64,000 nt of DNA from positions 62,001 to 126,000 of the forward strand of contig JALBYF010000008.1 of the NCBI GenBank assembly GCA_023212725.1, given 5' to 3'. Made by a program: the position numbers and the translations under genes. Of the stretch, positions 50,325-62,500 are shown piece by piece (the stretch's first letter is position 1; every line of letters starts with the position of its first letter). The DNA comes from Tranzscheliella williamsii. Taxonomy: Eukaryota; Basidiomycota; Ustilaginomycetes; Ustilaginales; Ustilaginaceae. The notes under the pieces are model-generated. The model was not told the DNA's origin and did no database searches. It saw only the letters and a list, made by a program, of their open reading frames with translations.

Positions 50325-51500
50325 TTACATGGGGACCGAAGGGGGCGTCGGCGGGGGTGCATTCGGGTCCATTTCGTTGCCAGACTCAATCGAGACGCCG
50401 AAACCAAACTTGGCGGCGCCCTGCAGGTGGTCGATCTCGCCGGCGAAGGTGAGGCCAAAGGCGGGCGAGAGACGCGTCTCGTATACCGAGCTGAGCTTGC
50501 CGGCCGAGTCGATCTGAGCCCTCAGCGTAGCCATGCGGAAATTGTACCTTGCGCCAATCGTAGCCTGCGCCTCCCTCTTCTGTGGCATGCTGAGCATCTG
50601 CAGATCGGCACCAACGTCAACCTGCTCGGAGAGCTTGTGGTAGTAGGTGCACTGGGCGACGCCCTGAGGCTGAACCTGAGCGGTGGCGATCCAGTCCTTC
50701 TTGTCGCTGGTGTATTTGGCAATGTAACCAGTACTCGCCTCCTCCATGTCGGCAGAGGGTCGTTGGTAGATGGTCTCGATACCAAAGGCAAAGTTGCGGG
50801 TCAGGCTCTGGAGGTAGTTGACAATGTAGATACCAGTAAGATCCGTTGGCGACGGGTTGAGCGCCTTGATGGAAGCGGAGTGGTCGGTACCCTGGTAGTC
50901 GTGTTCCATCTGTACAAACGACTGGCCTGGCGTCGAGGTGAGTTGCGCCTGCACCTTTGTGGTGTGGCCGGGGACCCAGCCGCGGTTTGCCCGCATGGTG
51001 ACGTTCAAGCTATCGTCGAGACCGGCCTGGAAAAAGTTCTTGTTGTCGCCATAGACAGCGCCAAAGTTGTAGGAGGAAGGAGCAGCCTGAGAACCCATGG
51101 AAAAAGCATGGGTAACCTGGAAGATGGGGTTGATACTCAGAGCCTTGGTGAGGTCGGCACGCGCACCATCGAATAGGAAATTGGCGGTGTGGACGCCCTT
51201 GACCTCCCTCTGGAGGTGCTCGACAGTGCCGGGGTTGGACAGCTCTAGCCGTGTCCGGATGTCTTGGACGGCAGCCAAAACATTGTTGATGGGCGATACG
51301 ATGGGCTGGAAAAATCCAAACATGGAGGACGAAGGCAGGGACGAGACTGGCGGAGTCAAGCCGGAAGGATAGGCTGCACGCTTCTCATCGAGGAAGGGAG
51401 AAGTGGCGCCGACCCCCAGCGACTCAGCGCCGGAAGCGGGCGGTGCCTGCACACCTGGTGGGTAGGCAGTAGCCTGAGGAGGTGGCACTTGTGCAGACAT
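50325..51500 (-). CDS. TOM40: mitochondrial outer-membrane translocase channel Tom40
   Basis: Beta-barrel pore of the TOM complex, entry gate for nearly all imported mitochondrial proteins. The single exon encodes 391 residues. The first 60 residues are Pro/Ala/Ser-rich and disordered. The porin-3 barrel follows, with Tom40 landmarks NPGTVEHLQREVKGVHTANF, DGARADLTKALSINPIFQVT and NFGAVYGDNKNFFQAGLDD. Alternating strands continue to the end, where KFGFGVSIES fits the C-terminal beta-signal recognised by the SAM complex. VDAC is excluded by length and by the N-terminal blocks. The ATG at 51500 is the only sensible start. Confidence 0.95.
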   Translation of the reverse strand: MSAQVPPPQATAYPPGVQAPPASGAESLGVGATSPFLDEKRAAYPSGLTPPVSSLPSSSMFGFFQPIVSPINNVLAAVQDIRTRLELSNPGTVEHLQREVKGVHTANFLFDGARADLTKALSINPIFQVTHAFSMGSQAAPSSYNFGAVYGDNKNFFQAGLDDSLNVTMRANRGWVPGHTTKVQAQLTSTPGQSFVQMEHDYQGTDHSASIKALNPSPTDLTGIYIVNYLQSLTRNFAFGIETIYQRPSADMEEASTGYIAKYTSDKKDWIATAQVQPQGVAQCTYYHKLSEQVDVGADLQMLSMPQKREAQATIGARYNFRMATLRAQIDSAGKLSSVYETRLSPAFGLTFAGEIDHLQGAAKFGFGVSIESGNEMDPNAPPPTPPSVPM

Positions 51501-52256
51501 GGTTTGCTAGATGGATGAAGAAGCGAAGACGACAAGGACGACCGATTCAGGTACTGGATCACCGCAGGATAGAAGAAAGGGCCAGCGAAACAAGATTCCT
51601 AGTAGTCGCGCTGCGCAGAGATGCAGCGGAAAGAGGACGGAAGCCGGACAGATAGGAAATGCCGACGGTAAAGGTGAAGGTGATGGTGAAGGTGATGGTA
51701 ATGGGTTGGTGGTGGTGATGGCACGTTTTCCTGCACAGTGACTGTATGGCTCTCGTCCGCTTGGATGCTGATTTCGCGAAGCTTGGCCACCTCTCAGCTC
51801 ACAATTTTTTGTGCGTCGAGCGCCGATCTGACGGCATCTTTAGATTCCAGATTCAGATGCCTTTCATCGCTCGCTTTGACCTTAGATCACTCGACGCGGC
51901 ATCGAAGAACAATTTCAAGCTGTACATATTGAATGACACACAGCACCCCTCAAACATATGTTTTCAAGCATCTTTCAATCCGATCACACCGCTCTTCCGT
52001 TAGCTTCCCCGTCCTAAAGGATGCCGGTCTATGAGTTTAACAGTCCCAGCCAACCTCGCTCCATCAGAACATAAAGAGCTCGCACTCATGAAAGTCACAG
52101 TATGAGCATATGGTGCTACTACAGGAGGTCACATAGGATCCCCTTTGGTATGGTAACTACACCGCACCACGACAAAGTAAGTTATGGTACAAGAGGTCAT
52201 GCAGAGAATAAGGAACAATGGCTACATTTGGTAGCTTCGCGACAGCAGGGTCTCCA
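51501..52256. other. TOM40 upstream region and BYE1 3' flank
   Basis: 756 bp. Next to TOM40 lies a GGTGAW hexamer array (51667-51702). An 85-codon plus-strand frame from an ATG at 51746 has no recognisable feature and is not called. Confidence 0.45.
51667..51702. repeat. GGTGAW hexamer microsatellite
   Basis: Six consecutive hexamers (GGTAAA, GGTGAA, GGTGAT, GGTGAA, GGTGAT, GGTAAT), followed by looser GGTGGTG. On the minus strand this is a C/A/T-only array about 170 bp upstream of the TOM40 start, probably in its leader or promoter. Confidence 0.85.
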
Positions 52257-55200
52257 TCACCATCCTCGCGCTCGAGGCCATCCCCGTGCCCGCCCTCTTG
52301 CAAAGTCGCCTCTGCCTCTGCCTCTACCACCGAAGGCATGTGGGTGGCCGCGGTCGACAGACTGTGCGATGTAGTCTGGGTTATACTGCCCCGGGTAATC
52401 TTCTTCCGGCAGTTGGGCGGGCGCGTTGTAAGCTGGCGGAGCGGGAGCTTGGTATGCGCCCGCAGGGTTAGGGGCCCATCCCTGATGCTGAGCGTAGGGA
52501 CCAGCCCCTATCGGGACCGCAACAGGAGCTGCGTAGGGCTGCTGCGACTGCTGCCAAGCATTCTGGCCGGGATAGGTCGGGGCTCCTGCATGGTGTTGTG
52601 ATTGTGCGCCGTACCAGGCTCCCGGCGACGGCGACGGCGCGCTGATGCCATGAGCAACAACAGGCGGTGGCGGTGGTCTCGGTGGCGGGCCAGGAGGTGG
52701 CGGCCCTGGCGGACTATGTTGAGCAGAGGGCGAGAGGAATTTGCCATCGCGTTGTGGCGAAATCCCACCGGCGAGTTGAGGCGCCGACTTTTCAAGACTT
52801 CTGAGAAGCGACTGCAAAGCATCTGAGCCGAACGCCGAGCTTGAGCCAACCGCTGGTGCGGTTGTTGCTGCTTCTGTGGGTGGCAGGCCCGTGCTGGAGG
52901 GAGGATTGAGGCCTTCGCCTTGCCCGCCTTGTGGAATATGCGGGCGGGGCAGAGAGAGCGACGCTGAATCTGTGCGAGTCCTGCCATCAGCCGGGCTTCT
53001 TGCCTTGGCACCGGCACTGTCGCGATGCTTTCCTTCCCTCGATAGCTCGATCTGCAAGGCTTCTTTGAACACCACGGCAACCATCAGGAAGAGATCCCGA
53101 TCTCTCATGTTGTGCCAATCCGAGCCAAGGCTGTCAGCCTCGGTCATGTCGAGCCACAGAGGAACCTCCTCATCTTGGTACAAAGGCAACAAATAAAAGT
53201 CTTTGATTAGAACGTTCTTCGCATTTGCATGGATTTGAAGAGCGCCCCACCGATCAGCTTGTCTGAAGTGCTTCATCAAGCCATCGAACGAAGCCAGGTC
53301 CGACTCGGTGGTGTGTAGCGCGCCGTCTCTATATTGGCCGGGTTCAAAGGTAAAAGCGACCAGTTCTGTCCGAGAGGCGTTAGCAGTTTGCAGCAGGTAG
53401 TCGAAACCTGCTTTCGAGGGCAGGCGGCCAGCGAGCAGCCACGACCGGTCGGGGAAGAAGCTTGAGACGGCGCTGGGTTTCTGTATCAGGGCGCGGCCGG
53501 CAATCTGCTTGACGTGTCCTTGAACAGCAAAGATATCAGGTAGATCAATGAGCCCACTCCAGACAACACTCCTGTAGCGGTGCAAGGCTGCGCCTGACGG
53601 CTGACCCGGAGGCGTTGTCGATCTTGTTACGGCGTGCTTTGAGCTGGCGCCAGCCCGTGCCTCAACCGGAGAGGTGTCCTCTTGGCCATCCAGGAAGGAA
53701 TCGATAAAGTCATCAACACCGTCGACAGGGTCTGAGCCAGCCTTGTTTTCGTCATATCTATGCTCATCGAAGAACTCATTGTGATGATCCAAGTCGTTTT
53801 GGGTATACTCGGGCTCATCAGTCTCTTCCGGCTCACCTGTACCGGTCCCATTCGGACCCCATACATTTCCAAAGTCAACATGGGAAGATGGTGACTGCAG
53901 GGGAGGTACAGGAGCAGGGGCAGAACGTCGATATGCTTCGGCTTGTTGGACCGATTCGGAATCTGAGCCATCCTCACCCTTCACACCAAGCCTGGCGGAC
54001 CCTGCCAAGTGTGGCGCAATCGGCTCGCTCTCTGAAATTCGTAGAGGCGGTGCTGAAGGTGTGTCTCTCCCATGACCCTGCTCTTTCCGGTGAGTTCGAC
54101 CGGCGTCGTCGTCGGGCATCGACCTCTGAAATTTTCCGGGCTGATCTCTCGAGTCTAGCGCTTCGCTCTCGATCTCAACCTCACCTTTATGGGTGATCTT
54201 GCGCATGGGCCCGGCAGACCCAGCCCTCAAGGTACTGCGCTGCAGCGCCTCTATCCGAGCTTTCTCGCTAGCTAGACGGATGGCATCGTTGGCAAGCTCA
54301 TCACTCGTCATCTTGGCCAAGTCGGTTGCAAGAAGATCGCCTGACGCAATTCTCGAATGCAACGTTGTATTTTTGGAGTCTTTGAGGCTAAACAAGAACG
54401 TGCGAAAGCGGTCCTTGTACTTTGACCCAACCACTCTGATAGAGCCCGAGACATCTGCATATGAGTCATAGAGCTCCTGCTCGAGATCCAAAGCATACGA
54501 CTCTCCTTTTTCCGAAGCGGCCGGTATCGCCGTTGTGGTATCTTCGTGTGATACAGCAGTGGACATGCTCGTATCCTCTGGTGCCACTAAAAAGATCTTA
54601 GTGAGAGCGTCTGCCAGCACTTTTCTGGCACGGGCTCTAGCCTCCTCCGTGGCAGAATCGGCCGATGCTTGCGTTTTACGGGCTGTTGGTTTGTGCGAAT
54701 TGCTCGGCTTACGTCCTCCCTGGAGCGGGGCAGAGTTGTCGGAAGCCTTGGACTTTTGGCGAGTCTCGGAGTCCCCAACCACAGAGCTGGAAGACATGCG
54801 GGCCTTCTTTGTGGACTGAGTCGCCTGTTCATTGCCTTCTTTTCGTTTGGTAGGTCTCCGTAGCAAGCTTTGGTCTTGCGGTGCGGCGTCCGACGTCCTG
54901 AGCAAGTTACTAGACGATGCTGATGCGGAAGCGAATGCTTCCTCTTGCTGCATGTGTTCATCATCCGATATATCGGCCCCTTCGGAGGTGTAATCGTCCC
55001 CCTCGTCCTCGTCGGCTTCTTCAGACGCTGATTCTGGTTCGTTTGATGGCGGCCCTGAGCTAGACCGAGATACCACGCGACCTTGGTGTGACCTCTTGTG
55101 CGTTTTAGATGCTCCGTACTTTTTGGTACCTTTGCCCTTCGACGATGCTAGATGAAGTAAATGGATAACAAAAGAGCCAGTGTCAGCTTCCTGCACGCAA

Positions 55201-56059
55201 AAGAGGACTTGCTCGTCTCCAGGCCTAGACTAAACAATGTTGCTACAGGAAACATAAGAGTAGCAGCTCGCACGGTCTGAAATCATGACATAGACTCAAG
55301 AAGAGATCATCACAGATCTTGGAGCTATGGCTGGGTGTAGCAAGGTAGGTTGCATTACAAACTGGGAGCTGGCCTCCTAGGGGGCGCACTTCCCAACCCG
55401 GTAGAGCAGACGAACCATGGTACCGTAGGAGGGGGATGAGGGAAACATACCTTTGTTTTTCCTGAGAGATTTGGTCTGACAAGCTTCGCAGATGTACTCA
55501 TCAAGCTTCTTGGCATCTTTTTGCGTCATGCCAATGCAGCGAGTATGGAACCTGCAAAACAACAAGAAGGTAACAAGGAGGTTAGAGAAACTTGCGCTTG
55601 ATCGGTCTAGATGCTGTATCCGATTGCTGGCACTTACCATTCCTGACATTGCTCACATGAAATCATAAAGGATCCGTCGTCCCGGCCACGGCAAACGCAG
55701 TACTCGGCGTCATCATCGCCGTCCTCGTTTTCCCCGGATTCCTCTTGAGGTCCATTGCTGTCTTGGTGCGCGTGTGGTGGAGCTGCTTCGCTCGGTGAAT
55801 TGGCTTCGTCCTGCTCAGTGACCTTCTGATCGCTGGCATCACCGCCGTCTAGCTTGTCACCTTGCTTGTTCTTCTTGTCCGAATCATTTGAGGGCTTCTC
55901 GAGCTGTTTGCCAGCTTCTGCTCCGGCTCCTGCAGCCTTCCATGTAGCCTTTCTGACGCGGCCACCTCTCCTCGGCGCGTGCTCGGCAACTGGCTTCTCA
56001 TCGCTACCTGTCAGCCCGTGAGCTTCGGCACTCATAGCATCCGAGACGGAAGTCGACAT
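52257..56059 (-). CDS. BYE1: Bye1-type transcription factor: PHD, TFIIS-like and SPOC domains, spliced
   Basis: Chromatin and RNA polymerase II-associated elongation factor related to yeast Bye1 and animal PHF3/DIDO1. The gene is complement(join(52257..55147,55451..55551,55638..56059)), 1137 residues. The PHD finger (about 118-170) is complete only after joining exons 1 and 2: YCVCRGRDDGSFMISCEQCQ, then EWFHTRCIGM and YICEACQ. The TFIIS-like central domain is at about 342-478 (ARARARKVLADALTKIFL, KYKDRFRTFLFSLKDSKN). SPOC is at about 699-842 (VVWSGLIDLPDIFAVQGHVK, PLWLDM). The Pro-rich tail ends in an RGG-type run (GGRGRGRGDFARGRARGW). Introns are 86 nt (phase 2) and 303 nt (phase 1). An unseen small exon inside the longer one is possible. 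Confidence 0.9.
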
Positions 56060-56587
56060 GGTTCGACTTCAACAGAAAGTACTGTAGGCTCAAAAACACC
56101 AGTAACACTCCATGCAATCTAGGCACTACAATGCAAGATGATGGTAGAGGCGATGGAAACATCGATTCCAATTGTCGCACTTTAGAGATTAACGACGCCG
56201 TTACTGAGCCTTAGATGGAATTGGGGGACCAGATCGGATCGGGCCAAACAAAGGTCCAATACCTCAGATCGCCAGCCCGATGCAATTTGGCATGAGCGTG
56301 TGAGATCGACGCGAGAAAGTTATAAGAATATCGACTCCACCTTTTGATGGTTAACGTCACTCTGCACCCAGCTCTTGAGGAGGAAGGTGCGACTGCTTTC
56401 CCTCTCTTCAGTCGTCGCTCTTTCAGCCTTTCATCTACTAAGGCTTCTTCACTTACGACATCACCCAGAAGTCCAAGGGCAAGCACACACTTCCATTGCG
56501 ATTCATTTTTTCGATCAGTTTAATCCATTTGTATGAAGGCGTAGCTCACTTAGCCCCAGTTCTCTCAACAGTGATAAAGGTGTCAGG
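56060..56587. promoter_or_regulatory. divergent region between BYE1 and LTN1
   Basis: 528 bp between the two ATGs; both promoters must lie here. No repeat or strong motif stands out. Confidence 0.5.
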
Positions 56588-59500
56588 ATGGCAAAGGGAG
56601 CTCCAAAGGGAAAGTCTTCCGCTTCTTCCGCAACGCGGAAGAAGCAAGCCAGCAAAGCTGCTAGGAAGACCGCCTATGAACGGGATGAGAGTGGCAACTT
56701 ACTTCATCCTGAGCTGGTGGAGGCCTTGGAGAAGCCGCACCAGCCTGGACAACAGCGGGGCCAGAAGAAGGACAAAGTCAAGACCAAAGATGCAAAAGGG
56801 GGAAAGAAGGGCAAGTCCGACAGAAAGAAGCAGTTTATCCCGCCTCCCAAGCCTCCGCAGCCGCAACCGGATCCGCTTGACTCGATGGGCCTTGCCTCGT
56901 TGCTCCCAGCTGACCTCGTAGTCCTCCTGCGGAAAGCCTCCAAAAAGGACGTCATTACCCGCTGTCGAGCCCTAGAAGGTATCCTCACCTGGGTTGAAAA
57001 CGTCGTTCGAGGCGCCTCACCTACTTCCGCAGACACTCAAACCGATGTCGAGCCGTCTCGTCTGGACCCAGAAGAGGGACATGAGGCGCTGGTTATGATG
57101 CTGCCTTGCTGGATGCATCTGTTCCCAAGACTGGCCCTGTCTCCGACCCGGCGACTTCGATTGCTCACCATCCAGATCCAAGTCCTACTACTTCAAGCGC
57201 CCAGAGAGATGTCAGACGACACCAGCACCACACGAAGCGAATTGCTCGAGTCGCCCCAGTACGTCGAAATAATGCTGGGACCGATGGCAATCCTGTGCCA
57301 CGATACAGACCGTACCATCGAGCGTCTTGGAAGGGCGCTGTGGAAGGACGCTTGTTCGCTGCAGACAGACGGTCGCTCAAACGAGCACTCTTCGTCTCCT
57401 CAGCTCAACCTGATGGAATACCTCGACACGCTGTTAGGGCATTTACAAACGATCGTACTTTCGCCATCACCTTCCTTCGCCCTTTCTATGACTTCGGCAC
57501 ACGCAGTCGTCGCCATTGATCAAGCCACGTCCCGCTCCGTCTCTGGATATAGTACTCCAGCCAATGGCATTTCACACGAGAGGGACGCCAAGAACCGAGA
57601 CGAAAATAACGTCGAGGAAGACACGTCGGCGCTGGACAAACGTCTCGTAGCTGGCGCTCTTTCTGTGCTCACATCGATCATCAATGAGCATTCCAGTCCG
57701 CAAACTGTTGAACCCCTAACTCAAATGCTTTCATCAAGAAGGGTCTGGTCGTCTCTCTCGCCCCTTGACCTCGTTAGCAATCCCTTGAAGAAGCCAAGGC
57801 AAAGCACTTCGACTACCTCTTTCGGCTTCGACGCCCCGGCTGTGAGGGGCAGAGCATGGACTCTTCTACGCTCTGTAGTGGCTAATCTGCCTGACGTCTT
57901 GGATGACAACATCGAGACTATCGGTACGGTTGTCATGTCTGCCGCTTGGCAGGAGCGGGACTCTAGCGTGCAAAGGTCCATGCTGGATGCAATTTTACCG
58001 TTACTGAAGCGTCGTCCTCATCTGTGGCTTGCTGGCCAAGAGATCAAGCGATCTAACCCCAAAAATCGGTCGGAGAGCGATGATGCAGAAAGCGAGGATG
58101 ACGAAGAAGACGAGGAGGAATATGATGGCAGCGACGACGAGGCAGATGATAACGACGAAGAGAGCGGCGGCGACAAGCTTCCCGACCAAGGTATCGAGAA
58201 ACACGCTAAGAGTCTACATTCTCTGAAGTCGTACCCGGGGAAAGGAGAAGGCGAAAGGGCTCCGGCTGAAAGTCACAAGACCGCTCCGCAAACAGTGCCT
58301 AGCTCATACATTGCATTTTTGCAGTGGCTGCAGTCAGCTTGCGGAGGTGGACCCGTGCTAGGCTACCCTGCAGTTGTCGTTTTCGTGTCGACGATCCCTG
58401 CTGAGATCCTGCCTCCAGGCGACTTCGAGGCCTCCTCGGCCCTGTTGTCACAGCTGTTTTCAGCTCTCTACAGCCGATCGTTGGACAACGACACCCTGGG
58501 CTGTCGCGCATTCTTCTCTGCATATACTGAATGCGTCACTTTCCTTGCGGTTCGCATGTCACGAACTGGACACCAGGAGGGAAACGTTGGCCTGGGTGCG
58601 GAGCTTGTACGTCTTCACCTTGCAACAACATGGAGAGAAATCGTACTCAACATTGCCAGTCTCGAGTCAATGATCAGCCCGAATGCGGCTGAGGACGACG
58701 ATGCAAGGGCGCGCCTGCAACGCATCAAGCACATAGGCTCCGGTCGAATCGTTTCGGATCTCTGTGGACAGTTGCGCAGGCTCGCCGCAGCTGCCCCAGA
58801 CCTTGGCCTTGTCGGCCCGTTTTTCAAGGACGTTGAAGTCGACTTGGCTGGTGTCGCTCGCGCCGCTATGTCCGCTACAGGAGATGACATCTCACATGAA
58901 AACCTCGCGATGATTCATGGGTGTTTCGACCGCGCTGTAGCAGTGCTAACTGCGCTTCTGCAGCCCATGGCCAACGTCAGCGACTTGCAACTTGCTGTCA
59001 GTGGCCTTGTTCACCGAACATTGAAACTCACAGCTGAGTCTTTCGTCAACCTTTCCACCGACTCGACGCAAAGCTCCAAACTCAAACGCTCCAGATCGGG
59101 AATGTTGTCGGAGCTCATGACTTTGCTCCTTAAAGCTTTGGTCTGTAGCCCCGACAAGATCGATGCGACCGAACTCCAACAGCTGGAACATGTCGCTTCT
59201 GTATCAATACCACAGTTGACAATGTCTCACGGCATTCTGCCAGCAGCTGGTGCAACCTTCTTGGCCGCCTATCTTCCCGTGTGCCCGACCCCCGAGGCAC
59301 GAGATTCAATCTGGACCGAAACGCTCTCCTCAGTAGCACAGCTTTCCGCCACAGCGGATCAAGTTGAAGCGTTGTTCGCGCTACTAGCAGCAACATCCTC
59401 ACTCAAGACTCTCGGAGGTCGGAGTGTAGATCAACAAACGAATCTTCCAGTCCCGGCGCCTGAAGCCGGGGTTGAAGAACTGATGATGTCTCTCGTCTTT

Positions 59501-62500
59501 AGTCTATGCGACAGCGAAGATCTTTCGAGTACTCTACGGGCCCAAGTTCGAGACGTTGTCTCCAAGATCCTTGCAAGGCCCAAGCCATTCGTCGAAGAGC
59601 GCGTTGCAAATTCGATGCTGGCATTGGTATCCTCGACCATCGAACAACTGCGTAATGTGCTGCTAGAGAAGTCATCCGAGCAACATGAGCTGGCTCTACG
59701 AAAAGCAAGAGCTGCGCTAATTCTGCCGGATCTTCTGGACTGCCTAGAAGCATGGATCAAAGCTCAGGCGCAGCAACAAGCTGGCAAATTGCTGCTCTCT
59801 TCCCAGTCCTCCCGTAGCGTCCTTGCTGCGTTGTGCGACCTTGCGCTTCTGGCCCCCGCTTCCAGCGAAGGAGGCTCGGAAGGGGTGATCGGTGGCCGGG
59901 CTGCCCGCATCTGGGCTTCCCTAAACGAGTCCAGTCCGCCCTCGGACCGAGCTTCGATCCTAAACGAGGGTCTGGCTAGCTTGCAGGACCACTTGCTGGA
60001 CATCCAAGTGCCTGTTAGCGCCGTTGTGAATGCTGCGCAGCGAATCTGCTCCGGTTCGCCAGAGCAGTCTGTTCTTGCTGTGCTACCTGAGCGGGCGGAA
60101 CTGCAAGAGATGCTCAGTCGAGCAGCAAAGCAAGAAACGCATCCCGCCTTGCTGGTGTTCGATCCTCTTGTGTCTCAGGCCAAGAAGTGGGCATCTGAGA
60201 ATCATTCGACTACCTTGGTGGATACACAAGGCCTCGGGATCTTCGCTCGAGTTTGCCTAGCGATTGCACTGATCTTTGAACAAGACAGATCCATTGCACG
60301 GTCGCACGTGTCGTTATTGCCACACATTGTCCTGTTCTCGGTATTGATCGAGGACGATCTGCTGCTCAATGGAGCATCGAAGCACACGCTTGTCACCTCA
60401 TTATCACCCAACAAGCACCAGATGTGGCTTCAGAGGACAGTTGCCGTCGCAAGTAGCCTTCTGGCCAGCTTCGGAGAGGCAATTACCGAAAAGTGGCACA
60501 ACGACATGGTATCGACTCTTCAGCGGAACCAGCCTGCCGATGGCAGCAAGGATGGCTTTGCTCACATTCTCGCTCTGGTCTGGGAGATGGCAGGTAAAGA
60601 GCCCGAGAGCAGCTGTCTTGCCCGAGTATTCTACCGCTTGCTTACAGCTGCATTCAGCATCGGATTAGTGAATGAGTCCGGTGCGGACCGCTGGCTCAAG
60701 CTCGGCGAGTCGGCCCAAAGCAGAGTGCCGCACTTATCGCAAGCCATCTTCTTCGCAGCCAAGGGTTTCGCTGGAGCATCCCCCACATACGACCGACTCA
60801 GGAGTGCATCAGCCGCTAAGCTCGCCGGTCTTGGACTAACTACACCTCAGGCATCTATTATGACGGCTCTGAGGAATCTCATTGCTGTAGCACCGTCTAC
60901 GGACTCCGAGCTTCCTCTTATTCCTCAGCAACGAGCTATTTTTCTCATGAAGGATCTCCAAACGTGGTACTCCAGCGACGAGGCTGCAGACGCTCCGGAT
61001 GAGGTGGGCACCCGCTTGGCGGAACTCTTTGTCCATTTGTTACCCGTCGTCCAGGACGTGCAAGGAAGCCATATCGACTTCATGTTTGACATCGTAGAAA
61101 CGAACCTCGAATTCGGTACCCTTCGCGACGAGGACTCGATCGCCCAGCTTTACGTGACTTTGCAGCTGCTGGAGACGTTGCGAGACCTAGCGCTGCGCAA
61201 CAGCAACCTCCGAGAATACTGGGTTGACCGCAAGATGGCCTCCCTCCAGGTGGTTCGAGACCATTTCCTGTCACTGGCAGATGCGCAGGTGCCGGAAACA
61301 GAGTCGTCCTCGGCTTGCGCTCCCCGACAGGCTTGCACTGAGCTGATTGTCGATCTCATTCGCGAGGTACCAAGCACCAGCTTCCCGCTCCCAGAGACAG
61401 CGGCACCGTTGTGCAGACTGATGTTACAACATCCGTCGCATGATGTGCAGGTGGTAAGCTACCGCCTGCTCAGCGTTGCGATAAAGAACCACGTCAAGGA
61501 GCTCGTCATTGAAACAGCCCTCAACAAAGAGGCGCTGTCTACTGAGGAAGGACAGACGCGGCCGCAGTTCCCCGAAGCGCTGCTGGCAAACGTTAGCGGA
61601 AGTCTAGTGTCTCAGCTCAATCTGATGGTGGAGGAGGAAGCGGCAAGGCGGATCGCATTTGGATACTTCCTGTCGTGGATCGCCGTCTTGGACCACTTCG
61701 AGGACGCCTCGCTGCCCGTCAAGTCGGCGTTGGTAGCTGAGCTGGAGAAGCGGGAACTGCTGACAGCTTCGCTTCTACCGACCGTCTTTTCTCTTGTCGG
61801 TTTAGCAGAGCAAGATCGGCGGCTGTTTGATCCGAGCCGTTACGTGGTTGAGGAAGTGTTTTTAGACCAGGTCGAAGCGGCGTCGTCGCTGACGGTGCTG
61901 CAGGTGATTGCGACGCACGTGTATCTACGGGCGCTGATTCACGTTCCTACGACGGTGCGCGGCTGGTGGGTGGAGATCAAGGACCGGCAGCTGTCGATGC
62001 AGATTAGCAGCTTTACGGTGCGGCACTGCTCGCCGGTGATCGCGGCGCGCGAGCTGTCGCACCTGCGCGAGCCAGATGCGCTGGCCAAGCTGCAAGACGA
62101 GGCACTGTCGATCAAGATCCTCTCGACCAACGAAGTCATCGCCACCTACGTCGTCGACGAGCACCCGATGGAAATCGGCGTCAAAATCCCCCCCGACTTC
62201 CCCCTCCACGGCGTCGAGATCCGCGACATCCAGCGTGTCGGCATCAGCGAGCCCAAGTGGCGCTCCTGGCTCCTCGCCGTCCAGCAGCTCATCACCGGCC
62301 AGAACGGCCTGATCTTCGACGCGCTCAGCCTCTTCAAGCGCAACGCAGAGGTCCAGTTCCAGGGCCTCGACGAGTGCGCCATCTGCTACTCCATCATTTC
62401 GCCCATGGACAGGAGCCTGCCCACCAAACCCTGCAAGACCTGCAAAAACAAGTTCCACTCCGGATGCCTCTACAAGTGGATCTCAACCTCCGGCTCCAGC

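Noticed and set aside
51746..52003. 85-codon plus-strand frame upstream of TOM40
   Set aside because: Starts with ATG but has no signal peptide, domain or splice evidence.
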